A DNA stretch of 64,000 nt, from positions 1-64,000 of the forward strand of contig DASVQC010000066.1 in assembly GCA_036389335.1 (NCBI GenBank). The letters run 5' to 3'. Position numbers and translations under genes: made by a program. Within the stretch, counting starts at the first letter, position 1. The number at the start of each line of letters is the position of its first letter. Below are positions 55,641-62,047 of this stretch, one piece after another. The notes beneath the pieces are model-generated. The model ran no database searches. It had not been told where the DNA came from and was given only the letters and a program-made list of their open reading frames with translations. Source of the DNA: JAIVGV01 sp036389335 (GTDB taxonomy: Bacteria; Acidobacteriota; Blastocatellia; Pyrinomonadales; Pyrinomonadaceae).

Positions 55641-55752
55641 CGCTTATGCTGGCATCGGCTGCTTCCATCGCAGCTTCATCGGCGTTGAATTCAATCCAGA
55701 GTATGTAGCCATCGCAGAGCACCGGCTGAACAATGCCAAGCTCAAAATCTAA
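55633..55752 (+). pseudogene. C-terminal fragment of a second DNA methyltransferase
   Basis: Thirty-nine codons from GTG 55633: VNDAYAGIGCFHRSFIGVEF, NPEYVAIAEHRLNNAKLKI, stop. This is the end of beta-order N4-cytosine/N6-adenine methylases, where DPFxGSG, then FIGxExNPEY and AxxRL form the SAM site. The DPPY half is absent. The stop lies inside the start of the nuclease gene (overlap 55733-55752), the usual spacing of a cognate methylase and nuclease, so it is probably the residue of the nuclease's own methylase, lost by a deletion that brought in the 229-residue enzyme. Confidence 0.7.
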
Positions 55753-56713
55753 TCGCGCTGTTAAGCCGCCTAGCGCCTCACGACAAGTCACCTTTCACCA
55801 ATTGCTCGTCGGGGCGCGAAAAACATGGCTCATGGACGCGTTGAACGAAGCCCTCAGCGGCATTGACCCCACCGAGCTTAAAACCCAACTGATCAAATAT
55901 GTGCCCACAGATGCGCAGCAGACCCTTGCGGGTGCCGGGGTACGGGATGAGCATGTGTTCCCGACGCCGATTGTGCTGCAAACTGCCCCCACGCTCGTCG
56001 GTTATTACCGCCTCCTGCTCGGCGTTTCTCAGAAAACCTTTTACGGAACTGGCAGTGGCATGGGTCAGTTCAAAAGCATGGAAGCCAAGGGCACTATCAA
56101 CGCCCGCCAGCGCGACAATTTAGGGGCCTTCTGCGAAGCAATGAGTGCCGCCCTTGCTGATCTAGTGCGTCAACTGTCCCCGACTGTAACGCCGCGCGAC
56201 ATTAACGAGCTACTGTTACTAACCCTCGGCTCTCAATTTCAAGGCAGCAACAATACTGCTATTGGCAAACTGGCAACGGTCAACGTTTTTCTTGCCATAA
56301 CTCATGCGGTCGAGTCGTACATCACAAAGCGGGAAGAGAATAGGCTGACGATTCGGAACCCGGCAGGCCACACCTTCATCATTAAACTTGCCAGTGACCC
56401 AGATGTAACAATTGAAGAAGACTCAGCCAGCCGACTCCGCAAACGAGTGGCTATAGAGATAAAGGGCGGGACAGATAAAAGCAACGCTCATAACCGCGCA
56501 GGCGAGGCTGAGAAATCACACCTGAAAGCTCGGAACCAAGGCTTCCTTGCCTTTTGGACCGTCATACACAAAAAAGGATTAGTCATGAACAAGCTGAGGG
56601 CTGAATCCCCCACTACTGATTTGTGGTTCGATGTTGCCCAAGTGATAGGTCAGCAGGGTGAAGATTGGGATGAATTCCGAAATCAAATAGCTGACATAGT
56701 TGGTATTCTTTGA
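55733..56713 (+). CDS. XcyI-family type II restriction endonuclease
   Basis: A 326-residue protein matching the XcyI family, whose characterised members (XcyI, Cfr9I) cut CCCGGG. Family blocks seen are RKTWLMDALNEALSGIDPTELKTQL, VRDEHVFPTPIVLQTAPTLVGYYRLLLGVSQKTFYG and FQGSNNTAIGKLATVNVF. The PD-(D/E)xK-type active site is RVAIEIKGGTDKSNAHNRAGEAEKSH near 240-262. The frame is full length. The cleavage site is inferred by family. The cognate methylase seems reduced to a fragment, so the 229-residue methylase upstream or an unlinked enzyme must protect the host if the nuclease is active. Confidence 0.78.
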   Translation: MPSSKSNRAVKPPSASRQVTFHQLLVGARKTWLMDALNEALSGIDPTELKTQLIKYVPTDAQQTLAGAGVRDEHVFPTPIVLQTAPTLVGYYRLLLGVSQKTFYGTGSGMGQFKSMEAKGTINARQRDNLGAFCEAMSAALADLVRQLSPTVTPRDINELLLLTLGSQFQGSNNTAIGKLATVNVFLAITHAVESYITKREENRLTIRNPAGHTFIIKLASDPDVTIEEDSASRLRKRVAIEIKGGTDKSNAHNRAGEAEKSHLKARNQGFLAFWTVIHKKGLVMNKLRAESPTTDLWFDVAQVIGQQGEDWDEFRNQIADIVGIL

Positions 56714-56770
56714 ATAAAGTCCCCTCCGGGCCAGTATCGTTGGGGGCCTTCGGACAGGGCGCCCAGATGA

Positions 56771-56800
56771 CTTTTCGGGTGACTCGCCGGCTTTTCGGGT
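56771..56800. repeat. Two CTTTTCGGGT copies at right edge of the restriction patch
   Basis: CTTTTCGGGT at 56771-56780 and 56791-56800, with a further partial ACTTTTCGG after it. The same decamer lies at 54577-54586 and inverted at 54599-54608 on the other side of the methylase and nuclease genes. Confidence 0.7.
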
Positions 56801-56924
56801 ACGAAAACTTTTCGGAGACTTGTCGGGCAAAGCTCCTTCAACCCTCCGCGCGATCCACGCGCCCTCGCGATCAACTTTCCTCACGCCGCCGCTCGGGGTC
56901 GATCCGACCCGCCGCGCGCGGGGC

Positions 56925-56954
56925 TTGATACGCGCGGCCCGGAGCGTCTATGCT
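56925..56954 (+). promoter_or_regulatory. Probable promoter of glgC
   Basis: -35 TTGATA (56925-56930), 18-bp spacer, -10 TATGCT (56949-56954), about 40 bases before the glgC start. Moderate agreement with the sigma70 consensus. Confidence 0.5.
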
Positions 56955-56999
56955 GCGCGCAATCGCTTTTATCAATCCGACACAGGCGGTGGACTCTCA

Positions 57000-58295
57000 A
57001 TGGAGCAGAAGCACGACGTGCTGGCGGTCATCCTCGGCGGCGGCGCGGGCTCGCGGCTCTTCCCTCTGACGCAGCACCGCTCGAAGCCCGCCGTCCCGCT
57101 CGCGGGCAAGTATCGTTTAGTGGACATCCCGATCTCGAACTGCATCAACTCCGACATCATCAAGATTTTCGTCCTCACGCAGTACAACTCGGCGTCTCTG
57201 AACCGCCACATCGGTCGCACCTACCGCTTCTCGCGCTTCTCCGACGGCTTCGCCGAGATCATCGCCGCCGAGCAGACGCCCGACAGCCCGCAGTGGTTTC
57301 AGGGGACGGCGGACGCGGTGAGGCAGGTCTTGCCGCACATCCGCGACTGGCGCATCGACACGCTTTTGATCCTCTCCGGCGATCACCTCTACCGGATGGA
57401 CTACCGGAAATTCCTCGCGCGCCACTTCGAGTCGCGGGCCGACGTGACGGTCTCGGTCGTGCCGTTCCAGCGCGAGGCGGCGGAGGAGTTCGGGCTCCTG
57501 AAGGTGGACGCGACGGGGCGCGTCACGGAGTTTCGCGAGAAGCCGAAGGGCGAGGCTCTGGAAGAGATGCGCGTGGACACGACCGCCTTCGGCCTGAGCG
57601 CCGAGGAGGCGGCCCGCCGCCCGTTCCTCGCCTCGATGGGCATCTACGTCTTCGACTACCGGCGGCTCGAAGAGCTGCTCGCGCAGGACAAGTCGTGGCT
57701 CGACTTCGGGCGCGAGGTCATCCCCGCCGCGATCAAAAACTACAACGTGCAGGCGTTCCTCTTCGACGACTACTGGGCCGACATCGGGACCATCTCGGCC
57801 TTCCACACGGCGAACCTCGACCTGACCGCGCCCGTCCCGCGCTTCAACCTCTTCGACGCCGTCGCGCCCATCTACTCGCGCGCGCGCTACCTGCCGCCGT
57901 CGAAGATTCACCACTCCGAGATCATCGACTCGATCATCAGCGAGGGCTGCATCATCAACCGCGCGCGCTTGCAGCGTTCGGTCGTCGGACTCCGCGCGCG
58001 CATCGAGTCGGGCACGTTCATCGACGACACCTGCCTGATGGGCGCGGACTTCTACCAGACGGTCGAGGAGATGCGCGCCGACGCCGCCGCCGGAGTCCCG
58101 CGCATCGGCGTCGGCGCGGGGACCGTCATCCGCCGCGCCATCATCGACAAGAACGCGCGCATCGGCGCGAACTGCCGCCTCGTCAACGAGTCTAACGTCG
58201 AGAACGCCGACAACGAGGAGGCGGGCTACTACATACGCGACCGCATCGTCATCGTGCCGAAGAACGCGACGGTGCGGGACGGGACGGCGGTGTGA
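57000..58295 (+). CDS. glgC: Glucose-1-phosphate adenylyltransferase
   Basis: GlgC makes ADP-glucose from glucose 1-phosphate and ATP, the regulated first step of glycogen synthesis. The 431-residue protein shows VLAVILGGGAGSRLFPLTQHRSKPAVPLAGKYRLVDIPISNC, FQGTADAVRQ, LILSGDHLYRMDY, the Lys of FREKPKG, DYWADIGTISAFHTANLDL, then a left-handed beta-helix with LGAR-type hexapeptides and the usual tail IRDRIVIVPKNATVRDGTAV. ATG 57000 gives the normal family N-terminus; the frame continues upstream but is random. Other glycogen genes are not in the window. Confidence 0.96.
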   Translation: MEQKHDVLAVILGGGAGSRLFPLTQHRSKPAVPLAGKYRLVDIPISNCINSDIIKIFVLTQYNSASLNRHIGRTYRFSRFSDGFAEIIAAEQTPDSPQWFQGTADAVRQVLPHIRDWRIDTLLILSGDHLYRMDYRKFLARHFESRADVTVSVVPFQREAAEEFGLLKVDATGRVTEFREKPKGEALEEMRVDTTAFGLSAEEAARRPFLASMGIYVFDYRRLEELLAQDKSWLDFGREVIPAAIKNYNVQAFLFDDYWADIGTISAFHTANLDLTAPVPRFNLFDAVAPIYSRARYLPPSKIHHSEIIDSIISEGCIINRARLQRSVVGLRARIESGTFIDDTCLMGADFYQTVEEMRADAAAGVPRIGVGAGTVIRRAIIDKNARIGANCRLVNESNVENADNEEAGYYIRDRIVIVPKNATVRDGTAV

Positions 58296-58353
58296 GAAAT
58301 TAAGATCGGGCTCGCAAGGTTTTCGGGCCACCCGCCGCGCCGCTTGAAGCGAA

Positions 58354-58381
58354 ACCGGCGAGGCGTCGACGCCTCGCCGGT
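58354..58381. terminator. Perfect 28-bp palindrome between convergent genes
   Basis: ACCGGCGAGGCGTC followed directly by its complement, with no spacer. It lies between the ends of glgC and the six-cysteine peptide gene and probably ends both transcripts; there is no T-run. Confidence 0.65.
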
Positions 58382-58408
58382 CTGATGCTTCCGCCCGTCT
58401 GATGCTGC

Positions 58409-58606
58409 TCACAGGCAGTCTTCTATACACTGAATCAGTTGGTTGCGACACGCTGTTTTGTTGCCGCCCGCCTTGAGGCAAGCGACGAATTGCCTGACGC
58501 AGGCTGTAACGCAGGGGGTTGGTTTCGGAAGGGCAGCGGCTTTCGTAGCTCGCTTCTTGGTAGTTGCCTTCTTCGTCGAAGAGGATGTGGGGCGTTTCGT
58601 TGCCAT
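58409..58606 (-). CDS. Lys-rich peptide with six symmetric cysteines
   Basis: A 65-residue protein. Residues 1-31 are Lys/Thr/Ala/Pro-rich without a signal peptide. Residues 32-64 hold six Cys at 32, 36, 43, 53, 60 and 64, i.e. spacing 3-6-9-6-3, exactly symmetric about GGN at 47-49. Such a mirror pattern fits a helical hairpin with three stacked disulfides (32-64, 36-60, 43-53), as in alpha-hairpinins and CHCH proteins. ATG 58606 has AAAGGAG ten bases upstream, which supports translation. No known family. It stands alone; the 203 bp before the next gene show nothing else. Confidence 0.7.
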   Translation of the reverse strand: MATKRPTSSSTKKATTKKRATKAAALPKPTPCVTACVRQFVACLKAGGNKTACRNQLIQCIEDCL

Positions 58607-58809
58607 CGTATCTTGACTCCTTTCAGGTGCGGTGAAAGCACTGTTATCAAGATCACAGCGCGTGGGAGGCAGGTCAAACGAGGATGGATCGAAATGCTAT
58701 TCTTCAGGAATGACCCTGTCAACGAAATACTTTTGGACGAGCGAGGGTTTTCAGGCAAAGCCGAACAAGGCGCGCTGAAGATGTGCGCTCCTTTCGCGGA
58801 TCATCCTTC

Positions 58810-59331
58810 ATGCCCTTACCCGTAGCACACGGCCTTGTCGGCGCGGGAGTCGTCGCCGCCTTCCACCCACAGCCGCTCAGGCGCAAAGGTCTGCCGCTCG
58901 TCGCCGGCGCGCTGCTGGCTAACTGCGCCGATCTCGACTTCGTGCCGGCCCTGCTCGCGCACTCCAAGTCGTGGCACCGCGGGTTCACGCACTCGCTCGC
59001 CTTCGGCCTCTTGCTGACCGTGTCGGGGTTGGCTTTGTGGGGCCGGGCGCGCCGGAGGGAGGTCTTGACCTACGGCGCGTGCTACACGTCGCACGGGCTG
59101 CTGGACTACCTGACGACGAAGGCCGGAGGGGGCGTGAAACTGCTCTGGCCCTTCTCGCGGGAGAGGTTCGGGCTCCGGCTGTGGGGCCTCTCCGAACTCC
59201 CTTCGAGGCTCCCGCCCGCGGAGGTGTTGAGGTGGCTGGCGGTCGAATTTCTGATCTTCGCGCCGCCGCTTCTAGTCCTGCTGCTGCCGCGACTCCGCCG
59301 CGCGAAGCACGCGCCGCCGCCCCCGGCGTGA
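58810..59331 (+). CDS. YdjM/DUF457-type membrane metal-dependent hydrolase
   Basis: A 173-residue inner-membrane protein of the YdjM (LexA-regulated) family. It shows the conserved PLPVAHGLVGAGVVAAF, GALLANCADLDFVPAL, SKSWHRGFTHSLAFGLLLTVSGLALWG and TSHGLLDYLTT, with His/Asp residues arranged as a membrane metal site, followed by a hydrophobic segment near 140-160. Relatives are called membrane-bound metal-dependent hydrolases; the substrate is unknown. ATG 58810 is the first one that fits the family N-terminus. Confidence 0.85.
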   Translation: MPLPVAHGLVGAGVVAAFHPQPLRRKGLPLVAGALLANCADLDFVPALLAHSKSWHRGFTHSLAFGLLLTVSGLALWGRARRREVLTYGACYTSHGLLDYLTTKAGGGVKLLWPFSRERFGLRLWGLSELPSRLPPAEVLRWLAVEFLIFAPPLLVLLLPRLRRAKHAPPPPA

Positions 59332-59379
59332 AGCGACGCCCGCCCCCGCGGCCAAGCCCTCGCCCGCCCCGCTCAACTT

Positions 59380-60735
59380 TTAATCTTCCCGTTCGCCGAC
59401 GGCGTTGGCGAGTGGCTGGCTCCTGATCGTCGGGCGCGTGCGCTGCTGCGACGGCTGCTGCGTGCCGTTGCGCTGCGCGGTGTCGGCCTTCGGCTCGCCG
59501 AAGACGTAGGTGTCGCGCGCCTGCACGGCGAGGTCGGGGCGCGTGACGCGCACCTTGACGTGGCGGCGCTCGCCCGCGCGCGGCGTCAGCTTCGGGTAGT
59601 AGCCGAGGCTGTACTGGCGGCGCAGCTCTTCGGCGACGAGCGCGAAGGTCGCGGAGAGATCGCGCTGGCGCTCGGCGTCGTAGCGGCGCGCGCCCGTCAT
59701 GCGCGCGAGGTCTTCGAGGTAGCGCCCGGCGCGGTCGTAGTCCGAGCGCGAGCAGCCCGCGCAGTTCGTCGTGCCGCCGCCCCCTCCGCCGCCGCCGAAG
59801 ATGATGCTGCCGAGGATGTCGGCGATCTTGCCCGACGAGCCGCCGCCGCGGCGCGAGCCGCCGCCGCCGGGATACGGGAAACCGCCGCCCCCGCCGCCGC
59901 CGTTCACGTCCCCGGAGGTGTCGTACTGCACGGGGTAGATGAGCGCGTCGATCTCTTCGGCGTCGCGCACCGTCGACTGGTAGGTCGCTTGGCGGCTGGA
60001 AGTGTCGACGCCGTCGGTGAAGAGGACGACGGCCTTGCGCCCGTCGATGCGCGAGAGGCGCGAGTTGATGACGAAATCGACCGCGTCGTAGAGCCGCGTG
60101 TTGCCGCCGGTGCGCGTGCGGCGGATGGCCTCGCGCAGGGTGCGGCGGTCGCTCGTCGGCTCGGCGAGGACGCGCACGTCCTCGTCGAAGGAGACGACCA
60201 TCACGCGATCCTCGGGGCGGAGCTGATCGACGAAGCTGATCGCCGCGTCCTGAATCTCCTCGATGCGGTAGCGGGTCGAGGCCGAGGTGTCGATGACGAG
60301 CGCGACGGTGAAAGGTTTTTCCACGGTCGCGAAATACGCGACCTGCTGCTCGACGCCGTCCTCGAAGACGCGGAAGTCTTCCTTGCGCAGATCGGGGATG
60401 TACTTGCCGTAGCGATCCGTGACGCTGACGGGCAGCGTCACGAGCGTCGTGTTGACGCTCAGCACCTCGTCATCGCCCACTTCGACGGGCCCGTCCGGCT
60501 GCGGCGCGCGGCGGCCCGCGGGCTGCGGTTCGTTGGTCGCCACCGTGCCGCCCAGAGTCGGCGGGCGGCGCTGTGGCGTCGTCGCTTCAGCCGGCGACGC
60601 GCCGTCCGCCTGCCGCGTGGCGGTCGGGGGCGCGCCCGCGCCGACGCGGCGCGCGCGCGTCTGCGCCGGGGCGGCGGGCGCGAAGGAGACTGCGTAGAAG
60701 GCGAGTGCGAGCGCGGGCGCGGCGAATCTTTTCAT
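59380..60735 (-). CDS. Secreted VWA-domain protein (acidobacterial type) with Gly-rich insert
   Basis: A 451-residue protein with signal peptide (FAAPALALAFYAVSFAPAAPAQ) and Pro/Ala linker, then the family entry VEVGDDEVLSVNTTLVTLPVSVTDRYGKYIPDLRKEDFRVFEDGVEQQVAYF. The VWA MIDAS is VALVIDTSASTRY with VVLFTDGVDTSS. Inside the domain a 70-residue insert (about 270-340) is rich in Gly runs and contains the pair CAGC. The end reads ELRRQYSLGYYPKLTPRAGERRHVKVRV. Paralog of the proteins at 25.4 and 60.9 kb. It lies 175 bp after the next VWA gene on the same strand; this gap holds an ACCCGCCC-TTC-GGGCGGGT hairpin (60762-60780). Confidence 0.92.
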   Translation of the reverse strand: MKRFAAPALALAFYAVSFAPAAPAQTRARRVGAGAPPTATRQADGASPAEATTPQRRPPTLGGTVATNEPQPAGRRAPQPDGPVEVGDDEVLSVNTTLVTLPVSVTDRYGKYIPDLRKEDFRVFEDGVEQQVAYFATVEKPFTVALVIDTSASTRYRIEEIQDAAISFVDQLRPEDRVMVVSFDEDVRVLAEPTSDRRTLREAIRRTRTGGNTRLYDAVDFVINSRLSRIDGRKAVVLFTDGVDTSSRQATYQSTVRDAEEIDALIYPVQYDTSGDVNGGGGGGGFPYPGGGGSRRGGGSSGKIADILGSIIFGGGGGGGGTTNCAGCSRSDYDRAGRYLEDLARMTGARRYDAERQRDLSATFALVAEELRRQYSLGYYPKLTPRAGERRHVKVRVTRPDLAVQARDTYVFGEPKADTAQRNGTQQPSQQRTRPTIRSQPLANAVGERED

Positions 60736-60761
60736 CTTCGAGTTTGACTCCTTCGGGCAGA

Positions 60762-60780
60762 CCCGCCCTTCGGGCGGGTG
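60762..60780 (-). terminator. Hairpin between the two VWA genes
   Basis: ACCCGCCC and GGGCGGGT with a three-base TTC loop, eight-base arms, just upstream of the 59380-60735 gene. It could end transcription of the upstream VWA gene or fold in the leader of the downstream one. Confidence 0.5.
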
Positions 60781-60910
60781 GCGCGGGCGCTCGTTAGATT
60801 GGGGAGGGGCGGCGAAAGATGCTCGGAAAGATTAGCACGGGAGGCTTCCGGTATCCGCACGGCGCAGGCGGCGCGCGGGCGCGCGCGAGATCGGGTCGCG
60901 CGCCCGCGCT

Positions 60911-61993
60911 TCAGTCGTCGAGGGTCGCGACGGCGTCGCGCCGGTCGCCGCGGCGCGAGACCCTGCGCGGCTTGTAGACGTAAGCCCCGCGGGCGCGGAC
61001 GCGCGCTTCGGGGGCGTCGACCGTCACCTTGAGCTTGCGCCTCTTGCCCTCGCCCTCGCGGTTCTTCGGGTAGTAGCCGAGGCTGTACTGCTGACGCAGC
61101 TCCTCGGCGATGCGCGCAAACGATTCCGATAAACGCTTCACGCTGGCGGCTTGGTAGAAACGCCCGCCCGTCCGGTCGGCGAGCATCCGCAGGAACAGGG
61201 TCGCACGCTTGTAGGCCGCGCTCACGGGCTCGCCCGTGGACGCGATGACCTGCGACACGGGCTGGCCCCCCTGTGAAGGGGTGGCGGCTCCGACCGTGTC
61301 GTACTGCACGGCGTAGACGAGCGCGTTCGACTCGTCGGCGGCGCGCTCTGCCGCGCTCTGTGTGGCGCGGCTGGTCGTGTCGATGCCGTCTGTGAGGATG
61401 ACGACCGCCTTACGACCGGGGACGCGGCTCAGGCGCTTGCCGACAAGCTCCTCGACCGCGTCGTAGAAGCTCGTGCCGCCGCCCGTCCGCACGCGGTTGA
61501 TCGCCTCGAAGAGCACTTGGCGGTCGTCGGTCGGGTCGGTCAGCACCGCGATGTCGTGGTCGAACGTGGCGATCATCACGCGGTCGCCCGCGCGCAACTG
61601 CCCGACGAAGGCGCGCGCCGCCGCTTGGATCGCGCCGCGCTGGAGGCTCGCCGAGTCGCTCACGTCGAGCATCAGCGCGACGGTGAAGGGGTGATCCGCG
61701 GGCTCGAAGAAACTGATCTCCTGCTCGACGCCGTCCTCGAAGACGCGGAACTGTTCGCGCCTGAGGTCGGTGATGAAGCGCCCGGCCCTGTCCGAGACGC
61801 GGACGGGCACGGCGACGAGCGTCGTGCTCACGCTCTCGACCTCTTCCTCCTGTCGCGGCTCCGGCGAGGGCTTCGCGCGCGCTCTCTGGGCGGGCGCGTG
61901 CGGGGCGAGTGTGACGAGGAGGCAGGAAGGCAGCAGCAGCGGCAGCAGGGCGCGGCGGAAACGCGCGCGGGCTGTTTCTCTCACGGCGCTCAA
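60911..61993 (-). CDS. Secreted VWA-domain protein (acidobacterial type)
   Basis: A 360-residue protein with signal peptide (LLPLLLPSCLLVTLAPHAPAQ), the family block VESVSTTLVAVPVRVSDRAGRFITDLRREQFRVFEDGVEQEISFFEP, MIDAS VALMLDVSDSASLQ (Ser replaces the usual DxSxS spacing only slightly) with VVILTDGIDTTS, and the family ending EELRQQYSLGYYPKNREGEGKRRKLKVTV. It lacks the Gly-rich insert of its downstream neighbour. Extracellular metal-dependent protein binding is inferred from the domain. It follows the M14 peptidase gene by 54 bp. Confidence 0.92.
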   Translation of the reverse strand: MSAVRETARARFRRALLPLLLPSCLLVTLAPHAPAQRARAKPSPEPRQEEEVESVSTTLVAVPVRVSDRAGRFITDLRREQFRVFEDGVEQEISFFEPADHPFTVALMLDVSDSASLQRGAIQAAARAFVGQLRAGDRVMIATFDHDIAVLTDPTDDRQVLFEAINRVRTGGGTSFYDAVEELVGKRLSRVPGRKAVVILTDGIDTTSRATQSAAERAADESNALVYAVQYDTVGAATPSQGGQPVSQVIASTGEPVSAAYKRATLFLRMLADRTGGRFYQAASVKRLSESFARIAEELRQQYSLGYYPKNREGEGKRRKLKVTVDAPEARVRARGAYVYKPRRVSRRGDRRDAVATLDD

Positions 61994-62047
61994 ACTCCTT
62001 TCACGCGGGGCCGGTTTTGACGGGGCGCGCTCCTTAGACGGCGCGCC

